A DNA stretch of 64,000 bases, taken from NCBI RefSeq assembly GCF_037975245.1, contig NC_092580.1:26873501-26937500 (forward strand), read 5' to 3'. The position numbers and the translations under genes were made by a program. This document shows, piece after piece, positions 1-12,483 of this stretch (within the stretch, counting starts at the first letter, position 1; each line of letters starts with the position of its first letter). The notes below the pieces were generated by a model that was not told the origin of the DNA, ran no database searches, and saw only the letters and a list, made by a program, of their open reading frames with translations. The stretch is from Apostichopus japonicus. Its lineage: Eukaryota > Echinodermata > Holothuroidea > Aspidochirotida > Stichopodidae.

Positions 1-3000
1 GCATCCTGAAACAGGTGGTTTGCCAAAGGTATAGAAATATGATGCCAAAAAATCTTGAAAGGTCCTGGTCTTTCTTTATCACCAAGTTCAAAAAGTAATA
101 CTCTATGAAATTATTCGATTATCTGGGTACTCGTCATCTGCGAGTTATGAATGAACTTTACGTATGTACTTTATATTGATTGAAGCTGTTCCTATTGTCG
201 TAAGGTCAAACAGATAAAAGTGAAGATAATTGGAGATCGTAGATGGCGTAGGGAGAGGCTTAATAGTGAGGATGAGACCCTGTTTAAACATTTACACAGA
301 AGTCTATCGAAAAGAAAATTCCAGATACCTTGAGACTGACATACAGAAAAAATAACAAGGAACAATAGACATTTTGTTTTACAGGCTTCTCTTGTGTAAA
401 GCCTTTGAATTACAGTCCATTTGTTTTTTGTATTTTTTTCTCTTTTTGACCAAAAAAAAGGATGAAAACTGTGCGAGCAGGGCTACTTATGTTTTATTAC
501 TTAAACGTTTGAATGTGTTGAATAAAGTACAAAAAACTTTTAACATTTACGGAAATAAAACTACAAAGCTGCCGTACTAACGACCGTTGCTGTTTCTTTA
601 ATTTACGTCCTAAACTGCATACAAAAGATCTACTCACCAACAGCATTCTGGGTAAAATATATTACAAGGTCTACTTTCAAACTCTTGCGCTGTGAGTCAT
701 TTTTCAATGAACAAAAGAAATGTACTCCTGTCGGTATTTTCGACCGACAGACATGCTTTACATTAGCTGGAAATGCTTAGGAGGGAAAACACGAGAAAAT
801 CTGCAATCTCTCTGTTCATTGGTTTGGCATTATTACTGACGATCGGTAACTTCCAATAACTCCCAAAACTCTGTGTAATGCCACATTAATACACAGCTGC
901 ACTTTTTAGGCACCGGTCATGTTTGAAAGTCAAATTGTAATTACACAATTTTCATGTACACAGCCTCAAATGAAAATGGCTAAAATTGTGTCAAAAGGAA
1001 AACATTTTAGTCTTGTATTTCTGAGACACTTGCATGAATTATTTGTACACTTTCATCGTAAATATACAGTAAAGTTTAATGCAGGCACGATGTTATGGAA
1101 ATCATCCTTGACTCAATTCATTCTGGCACAACTTCATCAAACCTTTGATCATATCACATAGTTGGAATGACAAAAACCAAACCACAGAGCAAACAGGACA
1201 TTAGGATCCATTTGGGAAACATTGCAAAATTTTTACCGTTTACCATCCTGACATTTTCTGTTGCACTGAACAAGCACTAAAATACTAAACGCTTTGTCTC
1301 AAACAGCAAATAGGAAAGACAATTTTATCATCAAAAGTGGTCACCCTCTTCTACAATTCTAAGCACTACCAGTACTGAAATGTCTCTGAACATTTCCACC
1401 AATCAGGGAGGAATAAGTTTGGGACACCAAAACAATATTTTCAAAAGTTATTGTCAACTTATGCTTTCACATCTCTCTATGCATAGAGCTGACATAGAGC
1501 CAACACCAGGCATGCAAGACGACAACCCCTAAATCGTACACTTGCTGTAAAAGCGATACCAGTGTGAGGAATAGCTGTTATATGCCCAGCAAATCTTCCC
1601 TCTTACAATAAAAAACGAGAGACACAAGAAAATGGGTCGTTCCCAACGTTATTTGTAGATGTGGGTGATCCCACTTATGTGATACTTTTGGAAAATTTTA
1701 GAAGGAAATATTTGAGATGCAAAACTGAAAATGGACTTTTAAATCATCAAAAAGTGAGGAATTATGACTGGAAAAAAATGCGGGTAAAAATGGCTTTCTA
1801 CAAGCAAACGTCTGCTTCATGGTATCAATCTAAAGTTAATCAAGTATTAAACTCTTTGTTAATCATTGGAAGAAAATGCATTTTTTCCCTTCAGATAAAA
1901 AAAAAAACGTTCTAAGGTTATCTTTTCTTTTTATTGTGTAATAACTGATGTACCTTTCATCCAAAATGTCTGTCCCTTTTGAGACTTTCTTGCGGTCTTA
2001 CTGATCAGGAGTTTCAATCAAGAGAATTATGAATAACCTCCTAGTTTACTAAACATGAATTTGGAAAAGTATGATTACATGTCTTTCTACCAATAAAGTT
2101 TAGCTATGTAATGCTTACTCCATGCTTAACAGTACATCACAAGATATGTTCACTACATTATCAACTATTAAGACCACAGTACCAATTAAACAAGTAAAAA
2201 TTGAGACTTAGATTTAAAAGAAGCAAGAGAGAGAGTAAGAAACATGTTTCCAACTATTTACTTAAATAAAAAAAAAAACCAACACCAGATTAGAGTTCTG
2301 ATAATACAAGACCAACACACTTAACTTTCAACATGTCAGCAAGGACTAAATCAAATGGCAAAACATAAACCAACCGGTCATTTTCTGATACTTTTGTCTG
2401 TCAAATTTGACCTGCCAAATGTTAAAAATCCTGACCAAGCCCAACATGAATACCTGATCTATTTTTGAAAGGATGTTTGCGGTTTCAAGTGCTTCAAATT
2501 ATTTAGTGACAAGACTATGTATTTCAAAAGTGAAATATTGAGGCATCAGTTTAATCTTTTTTTACTTCTGGAAACATCGTTGTCTAAATAATACTCACAG
2601 ACAACACAAACTTACTTCGGGAGGGCAGGAAGTTTATCAACCTTAGGCATTATGTTTCACTGCAATTATATATCTTGAGATTCCTTGCGTCTTTATTTCC
2701 AATGTTTGTAACTGGCCATAAAAGTCAAATGATTGCCATTTACTTTACCAGTGGTTCTACAGTAGCAGCCAAACCCATTAAAAACTGTGACAAAGATTTT
2801 TGCCGATATCTGATGCCTGGCACAAATAGTTAAAGATGTAGTTTGGAATAAAAATATGCAAATTGGACTTTCTTTTTGTTTCACCTCAATGCTCCGAGAC
2901 AATGCTTATATAACAATTCACAAAAACAGGGAATGTTTTCACTCAGTTAACGTTGAATTGACGATATTATTTTTACAATCTTTGTCCCAACCATTTTCTC

Positions 3001-3322
3001 AATACTGCCCTCAATACAACTGGTGAGACATGATGGAATTCACTTGTTAGATATTTTTGTTGTTGATAGTTTTCATATGTGACACAAACTAAGAAACAAG
3101 ACAACATTGAACTTCTAAGTTCCCTGTTTTCTGGTTTTCTATGGTCCTACAGTATGGGATGCCAAAGAGGACAGTCCTCATTCTGGAGCCCTCGTCATAT
3201 ATATTCATCTCTAATCACATCTTGAGATGCCAAAAAAATAACACCTCCTCAAGTATAAAAAGTCAATCTTTGAAACAGTATTGGAGAGTTCGGTATAAGC
3301 ACATGTACAGATAATAGCTACT
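1..3322. other. 3' flank and probable 3' UTR of CAPZA; no gene seen
   Basis: AT-rich sequence downstream of the CAPZA stop codon. Only short unrelated open frames occur, with no recognisable protein similarity or splice-consistent exons. Its right-hand part should be CAPZA 3' UTR. A minus-strand AATAAA (TTTATT at 2692-2697) lies about 630 nt past the stop and is a candidate poly(A) signal, but several other TTTATT copies exist further left, so the mRNA end is not fixed. Confidence 0.5.
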
Positions 3323-3532
3323 CTAAGTTGTTTCAGTCTTTAAAGCTTGACCAATCTGGTATCCTGTGATCTTATTCCAATCTATCTTGCTCCTTGTGAT
3401 CGGTAAGACACGTCGAAGGGCTTTGAATGTGGTGTCCGACATGACCAAATAGTCCCCGCTGAGGGCGGCCTGATATTCACCTTCAGCGTCTCGCATCAGC
3501 TTCACCAGAGCTTTGGCTGTCTCCGCTTCGCT
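3323..3532 (-). CDS. CAPZA: CAPZA coding exon 8 (terminal)
   Basis: Encodes the last 69 residues ([13 protein letters not shown]... to ...ALKTETT) and the stop. Acceptor TTTTCGCAG. Contains [16 protein letters not shown] and [13 protein letters not shown], the C-terminal helix and actin-binding tail region. Confidence 0.95.
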   Translation of the reverse strand, partial: SEAETAKALVKLMRDAEGEYQAALSGDYLVMSDTTFKALRRVLPITRSKIDWNKITGYQIGQALKTETT

Positions 3533-6500
3533 CTGCGAAAACAGAAATTGATATTGCAAATGAGCAAACTCTCGAAATATTGAAGATTGGGATGGCATCC
3601 CTCAGTAGAGCTCTCTACAAAATATTGTGTTCCCCTTCTTCTCAGATCTCTCAATCCTATCTCTCAATCCTTCTCTGATTACTCTGGTCAAACTCTTATA
3701 GGCAACTACTCCTCTGAAATTGTACAGTGTGACGTAAAGGATAGTAGATACCCATCACCTATATCGAGATCTCCTCTATGTATACGTCCATGAGATGTCA
3801 ACAACAAAAAACTGACAGTTTATTATACTGTAAACAACCATATTACCATCATAATTCCTGTCAGCATCCTGTTTACAGTACAACATTATCAACCATCCAT
3901 CATTAAAACTGATATGAAAGTGAAATTGACAGTTTAGTGTCACAATATTTAATGACTTAGCTGCATAGCTTCCTCTTTTCTTTTCTTTTCTTTTCTTTTC
4001 TTTTTTCTTTTCTTTTCTTTTTTTAAGGTATTACAGGACAAAAATGAAAAGGAGGTTCGGGAGTATCATTTTACCTGAAAATGGAAACCAACTCAAAATT
4101 CAAACTTTCCTGCTCAACACTCACAATGTATGTTCTAGTGTTGATAGTTGATTCTTACTTATTTGTAGTCGATTAATCGCGTTGCTCATCTCGCGATTAC
4201 TTGCGATTACTCGGTTACAGTTATGACGTCATCACTGTCATTTTTAAATTGCAGAAATACAGTCAAAACAAATACTTCTCCATGGTGCACTGTCTATATT
4301 TGTTCTTTCGTGTCTTAATGTGTGGTGTCTAAATCATGTTAAAACATCTACCAAACAAAAACTGTGAACAACTTTCGATCTTCTAAGTTTCTTAAAATCC
4401 TTCATAGTAAATCAAAAACTTTCAATTGAATTTAAAAAGCTACTACAACTACTAGCACTAATAAAAGCAAACATGCAAACAAAGAATAGATGTAACACCT
4501 TGTAGCCGTGTGATGATTAGTATTTCAAGAGTTTCTGTAGAAGGACATTCAACAGGCACATATTTTGCACACTGAAATTAAACTACACCGCAATCGACAC
4601 ACTCGATCAGACATTCGATAAATGTGAACCAGGTCAGTAATGAAGTAATTGTAAACTTGTTTGAAGAAATGACAAACACTTTGGCAATCGTAAAAGATTA
4701 ATAACTTCTGAAGTTGCGATTTTATGTGCAATAATCAAACATTGCTAGGACTGAATGTTGCAATGCACAACAAGAGCATTACTGTCAAGTAAATGCAACC
4801 GGAGCAGGTGCTTGACGATTTTAACGCAGCATAGAGCTAGTGAAGCATTGTTAGAACCTGTCCTGATCCGATATTTGCTGACAAACTACTTTAATGTTGT
4901 TTTTGATATGTTACTGGCTGTTTTTCAAAAGCAGATTATGTGTAGTAACTAGCTTGTAGTCGAATTTAATCGAACTTCCAAAGTGTAATCGCGACAACTG
5001 ACGATTAATCGATTACTACTATCAGTACTAGAATGTTCATGGATTCTCACCTCCACATACACTTGCACAGTTTATTACAATAGTACCTGATCAGAACCAT
5101 TTTCACACTCGTTCTGAAAGTCTTGACAGGGAATGTAAGTCAGTAACATGTTACGGGTAACCCTTCTGCTTTTCAAACCCCAATTTTCTGACACAATCCC
5201 CAACAGACACCATTACCCTCACAAAGCCCATTGGTATAAACCAACCCAGCTTCAAAAAGCTGGATCAAAACAAAAAGGGCAATTTAATGCATGAATTGGA
5301 TGAAATCATTTAAGTCGTTCTTCCACAATGAAAACCAAACAAAATGATCTGATGGACTCACCCCGATAGATAACTTCTCCTTGATGTCTTTGTGACTGAC
5401 TAGTTGAACATTGCCGTCCTCATAGTAATGGACTTGCACCTTCAGGATTCCTTTCACTTCAGCTGAGGATGCAGACTTGTCAAAGGTCACCGACCACTGC
5501 GATCTCCATCGCCCATTCCTGACAACAAAAGCAACGATTTGCCTCAGAAATATATATACACATTACCAAAGGTTTCAAGCTTAGAAAGGAGATTAGAGAA
5601 GTGATCAGAGTAAAGTGATCAGAGAAGGGATTAGGAAAACCATTTAGCAACTTTAAGCGGTTACCATTAGCTGGTAGAAGAATATATCTTACTTTTAAAT
5701 TGCAACGTTATAGGAATACGAAATTCTCAAAGTAAATTATCACCAAATTTCAAAACGCCACCTCTTCACCATACAAAATGCTACGAGGATGTGGGTTTGA
5801 CCTGAAAATGCAGGAAGTTTTCATCATATCTGTTGAAAATTCAAATTAAAACACTAGAATATCCTTTTAAAGAAACAACAAATAATCTTTAGAAGTTTCT
5901 GATATACATTCCACCAGCTTGACTTACCAATAATTTTTTGGCTGGAATTGATGATCTTCAATACATGCTATCAAAGTAATTGAGTTGCCAGAAGATTTTG
6001 CAAAGGCCTGCAAAGTAACAGAAAGAAAATATAGTACATAGATTCAAAGGTGAAACGATGAGCTACACATACCATCGTCCAATCAACAGTCATGCCTCAA
6101 TGGTTCCGTCGATTGCATTTGAACAAATTTGCCCACTTTCAGAAGAACCAAAGGCCCTGTGGGAACCTTCAGTTGGTATCATCTGAGCACTACACCCCCT
6201 ATCATCCACTTTCAATCACAACTCCACCCACAAATATTAATGGATACATCTCGTCCCCTTCATAGAAAGCAGTCAATTTCTCGTTTGGTAAAACTTGTCG
6301 TTGCCTATCTTAGCTTCCTGCATTATTTGTTGCGGTGTATTTTGTCTATTTTTTCACAGTCTGCTCAAGTTATTTCTGATTAAGTTTGTTTTAATTACTC
6401 CAACATTGCCATATTTATTATGATTAATAAATGTTTATAATAATTATTGAATTAATGGATAAATCTCTTCCCCTTCATTAAAGGCAATTCATTTCTCTAT

Positions 6501-9500
6501 TGGCTGACTGTTTGTTGTCTGTCTTGGTTTCCTGCATTATTTGTTGCGGTGTATTTTGTCTATTTTTTTCCCAGTCTGCTCAAATTATTTCTGATTAAGT
6601 CTGTTTTAATTACTCCAACATTGCCATATTTATTATGATTAATAAATGTTTATAATTATTATTGAATTAATGGATAAATCTCTTCCCCTTCATTACAGGC
6701 AATTCATTTCTCTATTGGCTGACTGTTTGTTGTCTGTCTTGGTTTCCTGCTTTATTTGTTGCGGTGTATTTTGGTTATTTTCCTGCAAGTCTGCTCAATT
6801 TATTACTGATTAAGCTTTCTGTTGAACTTACTCCAACATTGCCATGTTTGTTATGATTCATGAATGTTTATTAATGAATTAATTGATACATCTCTTCCCC
6901 TTCATAGAAAGCAGTTTATATCACTATGGCTGACTGGTTGTTGTCCATTTTTGGCTTCCTTCTTTATTTGTTGCGATGTATGTTGTCTTTATGTTTCCCC
7001 CCTCTGCTCAATTTATTTCTGATTAAGTTTGTTTTAATTACTCCAACATTGCCATATTTATTATGATTAATAAATTTTTATAATTATTATTGAATTAATG
7101 GATAAATCTCTTCCCCTTCATTACAGGCAATTCATTTCTCTATTGGCTGACTGTTTGTTGTCTGTCTTGGTTTCCTGCTTTATTTGTTGCGGTGTATTTT
7201 GGTTATTTTCCCGCAAGTCTGCTCAATTTATTACTGATTAAGCTTTCTGTTGAACTTACTCCAACATTGCCATGTTTGTTATGATTCATGAATGTTTATT
7301 AATGAATTAATTGATACATCTCTTCCCCTTCATAGAAAGCAGTTTATATCACTATTGGCTGACTGGTTGTTGTCCATTTTTGGCTTCTTTCTTTCTTTGT
7401 TGCGGTGTATGTTGTCTTTTTATTTCCCTTTTGCTCAATTTATTTCTGATTAAGTTTTTTGTTTTACTTACTCCAACATTGCCATGTTTGTAATGGTCAC
7501 TCCTGTAGCTTTTCAACGCTTTCTCCAATTCAGACCTCCAGGGCTCTGCTGTCTTATCTACACTGCCCGACTGACTGTCTGTAGCTACTTTCTTCAGATG
7601 GTCAAACTTAAAGGTCGTCTTTGTGGAAGGATCTAGGAATTTTCCATTTCCGAGGTCATTGAACTCTGTCACAAGAACCTGTGAAGAAGATATCAAACAA
7701 GCATTGGAGATGAACAGGAATCTTGTTGTTCATAGCTGAAGCACTTGGTTTACTAACTTACAGACCTATAGCAAGAGACTTACGCAAAAACTCACACAAA
7801 ATACTGAAAATGACATGGTTCAGAAACTCACAAGGATTTTATCTCAAATTTGTCAAAGTTTGCAAATTAAGTGACCCTCAAATCAGTTTTAGTGTTCGTA
7901 ACAGATACTGTAGCAATAAAGCAGATATCGACGCTAAACAATGACGCATCACCTTTGAATGAAAGTATAGTCAGATATGATCCAGCGTCATCAAAACGAC
8001 ATTTCAAAGGACTTGTCATCTGACCACACATGCCCGACCGTAATTAAAAACATTTTGTGTAACGAGTGGATGTCAAGACCAATATCATTTTTAGAAAAGG
8101 GTGCATATATATGTTATATGTAAGTAGTACTCTGTAACTATCACAATAACCTGAGGATGGCACGGGCCAATAAGTACCCACATGGTATTTTGTGACCAAT
8201 ATGATAATTAAAAAGTCATAGTATAATGGGCAAAAAGTTATTCACCGAAGAAATTATTCAGTACACAACCTGACACAATACCATTAAACAACAGCAATTC
8301 ACATCCTTGAAATTCAAAAAAAAAAAAAAAATAGAATCTTTGCATATAAAATTAATTGCCAAAGGAAGAGAGAAAAATCCCTCACCTTTTCATCTCCTCC
8401 ATTCACTTCTACCGGTGTAAACTGGTCCTTGTTGTATGTAACGAAAGCTCTGTGAGAATGGCAAGAGAAAACATGTATGACAAATGATATTTACATATCA
8501 AAGTTCAATACAGTTCCCGAACGGTCAAAACTAACTGAGATTAGAATGCACTTTACAATTGGGGATGTTCAAGAGCTCCCACTCACTGTAAAAGCGATCA
8601 GTAAAAGATATATTTAGCCGTTTCAAATACAAAATGACATTCTGAAGCTGTTTGGAAGTTTGTATGAGTACCTTTCGTGAGAGGGGTTTACGCATGGGAA
8701 AGTGGGGAGGGCCTTGGAGGGGTTTCAGTTAGGAGAATGTGCCTGACCATTTTTATATATACAGCAATCCAAGTAATGAAATAACGGCAATTAAGTTAGA
8801 CCCGTCTCAGCAATCTACAAAACTTTATGTGTGGTAGTTACTTTCTATTTCAAAGGAAGCAAGTTAACGACAAGTGGATTCGTGCAAGCACACTTAACAA
8901 TGGAATAATTAAACTCACACAAAGAAGGTTCTTGGTGCCCTTTTGCTTTCGTATGTCATAGGACTGTTTATGTATGCTAGATACTTAACATCCTCCACTG
9001 AATATACAGGATAAGATCACCTTTCAATTAACATTGAAAATCTATACCCTTTTAATCTTATTGATGAGATGGGCAGAAACCTGCAGAGAAAGTACAACAC
9101 TGTTGCCAAATATTCGGCAGATTTGGGACCAGCACTTATGCCATTTAAACATTTTAGGGTTCAAACTTGAAGGTTTTATGTTAAGCTGCTTTCATTCAAC
9201 TGTTTCCAGAAAGGAAGAAATGTTTAGGCTCTTCATGAAAGGAAAATGTTTTTCTACCAATCATGTAACTCAATATGTATTCGTGTCTCTGTCATTGCAA
9301 TCAATGTTCTGTTGCACTGACAGACTGAATTAAAACGTCAGTTTTGATCTACATGCAATGATTAAAGCTGTCGAAAGCACCCGCCATTAGAGGCTTCTAC
9401 TCGCCAAAATATAAGTTATGTTCTATCGTCAGGTTGTCATTTCTGTACTCATAGTAGTGCAAGGCTGATGTATGTTCAAAAGTGATTAGTGGCTGACAGT

Positions 9501-12483
9501 TAGGTATCTCAGTAAAATAATCTTTGTAGGCAATAAACAATTTATTACCTAGGAAGAGAAAGTGAAACATACAATCAAAGCAGGTTATAGTATCGCTGAA
9601 TAACCAAAATCGTCTAGTTTACTCTCAAACAATTAAAATTGATATCATCAAGGCTGCCACTGTCATTGAGCACTATAAATTTTATACAATTGACATTTTT
9701 TTTCAAACAAGAGAAGTGTGTGGACAACCACTGTAAAATGGAATATTCCCATATGTGCAACAGCAAACTATATACATACAGTAGTTTAAAGAGGAAACCA
9801 TATAGTCAATTCCACCTAAAATTGGTCACTGACAAAATTTTGCTTTACAATTTCAACTTTCTTTGAAAAATCTTTTATCAAATAAAATATTATACTGTCT
9901 GATATTTAAACAGTAAAGCCAAAGTTTAGATTAGAAGAATATTCACAGTTGCAGTTACATGCCTGCCTGCTTGAGCAAATAAGTCAGTTGAAAGTGTTGT
10001 GTATCGTGGACAAATAGTTCTCGGCTTCAAGTGGTATGGAGTAAAATATAATTCCATCGAGCAGGAAACAGGCAAACAGCCACTACTAATCAGGAAACTT
10101 AAGTTTATGGAATTATATATTTGGCCTTTGAGGTACCACTTGGAATTTTTATCAAAAGAGACGAAGCTTGCTTGCTTGCTCATATAAGAATGATGAATAG
10201 AATGCATTGTACAGTAATTGTACCTTACAGATATAGATTCGTTCTGTGTATTTATATCAAGACTACCCCTTGTTTAAAATAATGCAACACAGGATGGGAG
10301 GTCAATGTAAGACTGGGAATATGCCACAGGCCCTGTTAGCTTCATTTAACAACGAGGACAAAGTCAACAATCAAATACATAAATCAGTATTGTTACTTAC
10401 GAAGAGGCACCTTCCTTCAATAAATTGTCATTGTCAACTAAAATTCGTACATCTGCAAAAGAAGGAAAAAAGCAGCAAGTTTAAAGAGTCGGTTCCGTGA
10501 TAGACTTTGCAGTTGTATGAAATTTGTATCATTTCTTGACTTTAAAATTGATTTCAAGGTGAAACAACAAAAACAATTCTCGATGCATTTCACAGGGCAC
10601 CTTATAGTTAATAATTTACCCTTTTTTTGGGAACAATGCTGAGAAATGTGATAGAAGGGGGTGAAGCGAAAATTGTACGTGTAATTCCAAAGATTTGTAA
10701 GTTTTCACTCATAAGAGATTTGTGCTCGTTAACATTGGTTCCACAGTAGTAGCTTTCCATTATTTCTTAGTAAGAAGTTGCAAATAATTTGCTGATTGAG
10801 GTTGCAAAAGGTTTTTGAATTCTGTATCACTGATAAAATAAATCAATTTGTAAGGCAGAAATTATGCCAAGACCATGGGGCAACCATTTTGACTAAGAAT
10901 GGCCTTGATACCTCAAAGAAAATTAATTTTGTAATTGTACCAACTCTTGAGTTTGAAGGCTTGCAAACACCTACGATGCTTATAAAGTACAAAATATACA
11001 GCCAAATGGTCTTACATATGATGACACCACAAACCAATCATCTTTCACAGACATAAATAGGTTTCATAAAAGAGTTAAAAGCTGGCAACCAACCCAAAAG
11101 ATCCCTTAAAGATCAATGCATTAAGTTAGCAATATCCATATCTAGCTTTGTTAAGGAAACCAAACTAATTTATTTGAACAGCATAAACCATGTTGTTTTA
11201 TTACATTCATATCACAAATGGAAGAAACCGTTGGATTTGCAAGAGCCTCGAGTTTTAAATCAAACTATGATGCATGTTGCAGAAGGGACTTTAGTTATTG
11301 GCTTTCTTTCTGGAACCTATGACTTTATCTCCTGTCATAGTTTGCACTTTCACAATTAAATGTTCAATTTGCAATGGTTTTGATGTCGCTCTTATACTCT
11401 GAAATATTTTCTGTTTAGCAAAAGCAATTTGAAAAGTAGAGCAACAAAGTGTGTCTAAAGAGATCATGCATTATCAGGTAGTTACTTCATGAGTATCTGC
11501 AAGTTTTCTTGTAAACATTCTAACTGTTTGCATACATTCAGTTTGTATAATAAAAAATGGGAGTAACATTTTTAATATTGACCACCAGCAAACTGTCTTT
11601 AGTGCAACAGATCTCAAATACACCATATAAGTTTCCTGCAATATCTACCTTAAATCTTCCTAAAAATCTTCCTTAAAAGTCTTAAATATGTTTCACAATA
11701 CATTTACAAGTATATTTAGCCCAGATTGATAACTGTATACTTCTTAACCTACCATTAAACACCTCATTGAACTCTCCAGGCGGTGCATGTATAATGAAAT
11801 CTCTTGCAATTCTTGCCTAAAAATAGAAAATAGGAAGTCAAAACATTAATTGTACTTCATTTTGTTAATTGCAACTGATGTCTTGGTGAAGTAAAAATGA
11901 TATATAGCCTAGGCATAATAAGACCTCATCAAAAATGAAATAATTACTTAAGTTCTTAAATGGTTGGTTAAGTTAAGCTACATGGGTCTTCAGCAGTGAG
12001 TGACTGGTTGGATTGTCAAACATTAAATTGGTCTGGGCTTAACAATATGTGAAGGCCAATGTCTTCAGAATGGTGGGCCTAGGCCTACTACTGCCACTGC
12101 ATGGTATAGGAAGACTGCCAGCAAAGCATATACCAGCCCTCTGAACTCACTACCAGAATTACAAGCATATAGACCCTTCATGAGTTACATAGAATCATAT
12201 GTAATAAATATTGTTCTAGCCTATATGATATATCTAACGTTAGTTGATTCAATATTACAACTCCTACAGTCGAGGCGTAGGCTGCAGCTAAGTCCTACAG
12301 AATCCAAGGTAATTCAAAAGCAGGAAGTGGACAACCAACTAACATTAGGCTAACCATAATATGGGTGCACTGAAAGGAGAAATTATTCAGAAAACTACCA
12401 CAAAGTTATAATAACGTTGGAGAGCATCAGCAGTAACTAAAATATACCTTTTCATCATTTGATATTGCCTCAAATCCAGACAT
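3323..12483 (-). CDS. CAPZA: F-actin-capping protein subunit alpha, complete, 8 coding exons
   Basis: Alpha subunit of the CapZ heterodimer, which with the beta subunit caps actin filament barbed ends in the cytoplasm. Coding exons in transcript order: 12483-12448, 11816-11753, 10452-10401, 8449-8386, 7678-7472, 6007-5928, 5518-5362, 3532-3323. They sum to 870 nt (289 aa plus stop), against about 286 aa in vertebrates. All introns are GT-AG and every junction keeps frame. Family signatures in order: [15 protein letters not shown] near the N-terminus, [19 protein letters not shown]...[44 protein letters not shown], and the C-terminal [10 protein letters not shown]...KIDWNKI, which includes the basic actin-binding tail. 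The start is the first ATG of the exon-1 frame ([12 protein letters not shown]) and matches the family N-terminus in length. The gene is head-to-head with TBC1D25. Introns carry a MITE and a tandem array. The family call is essentially certain; paralogue numbering is not attempted. Confidence 0.96.
3974..4024. repeat. (TTTTC)n microsatellite
   Basis: About ten pentanucleotide units of CTTTT with one longer T run, in CAPZA intron 7. Confidence 0.9.
4136..5030. mobile_element. Non-autonomous hAT-like MITE in CAPZA intron 7
   Basis: Ends are inverted copies (TAGTGTTGATAGT at left, ACTATCAGTACTA at right, 11/13 matching), followed inward by palindromic GATTAATCG-type motifs in both subterminal regions. 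Flanked by GTATGTTC (4128-4135) and GAATGTTC (5031-5038), a 7/8-matching 8-bp target duplication typical of hAT transposons. The 895-bp interior has no transposase frame. The class assignment rests on the duplication length and TIR style. Confidence 0.65.
5362..5518 (-). CDS. CAPZA: CAPZA coding exon 7
   Basis: Encodes [20 protein letters not shown], then [20 protein letters not shown] and [12 protein letters not shown]. Acceptor TTGTTGTCAG, donor GGG|GTGAGT. The [16 protein letters not shown] block is nearly invariant in the family. Confidence 0.95.
5928..6007 (-). CDS. CAPZA: CAPZA coding exon 6
   Basis: Encodes [20 protein letters not shown] then FQPKNY and two bases of a Trp codon. Acceptor ACTTTGCAG, donor TG|GTAAGT. 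Confidence 0.94.
6240..7471. repeat. ~213-bp tandem array in CAPZA intron 5, about 6 units
   Basis: The landmark '(A/C)ATCTCTTCCCCTTCAT' recurs at about 6247, 6461, 6676, 6888, 7104 and 7316, giving a period of 212-216 bp. Each unit also carries a GTTGCGGTGTAT block and TACTCCAACATTGCCAT. The final unit runs directly into exon 5, so the exon's last bases and splice donor belong to the same repeat unit. Units alternate between two subtypes (AATTACTCC versus ACTTACTCC), which suggests higher-order duplication. Confidence 0.92.
7472..7678 (-). CDS. CAPZA: CAPZA coding exon 5
   Basis: Encodes 69 residues from [17 protein letters not shown] to DHYKHGNVG; donor GGA|GTAAGT at 7471-7466. The last ~20 nt and the donor are the same sequence as part of the adjoining ~213-bp intronic repeat unit (see findings). 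Confidence 0.94.
8386..8449 (-). CDS. CAPZA: CAPZA coding exon 4
   Basis: Encodes [18 protein letters not shown] then DEK. Acceptor TTCTCACAG, donor AAG|GTGAGG. Corresponds to the 'YNMDQFTPVKIEGYEDQ' stretch of vertebrate alpha subunits. Confidence 0.93.
10401..10452 (-). CDS. CAPZA: CAPZA coding exon 3
   Basis: Encodes [18 protein letters not shown], with its first and last codons split across introns. Acceptor TTTTGCAG, donor TC|GTAAGT. Confidence 0.93.
11753..11816 (-). CDS. CAPZA: CAPZA coding exon 2
   Basis: Encodes [21 protein letters not shown] plus the first base of the following Asp codon; acceptor TTTTTAG, donor G|GTAGGT. Holds the most conserved N-terminal capping-protein motif ([13 protein letters not shown]). 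Confidence 0.93.
12448..12483 (-). CDS. CAPZA: CAPZA coding exon 1
   Basis: Encodes the first 12 residues, [12 protein letters not shown], and ends AAG|GTATAT in phase 0. The very short coding part implies that most of this exon is 5' UTR. Confidence 0.88.
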
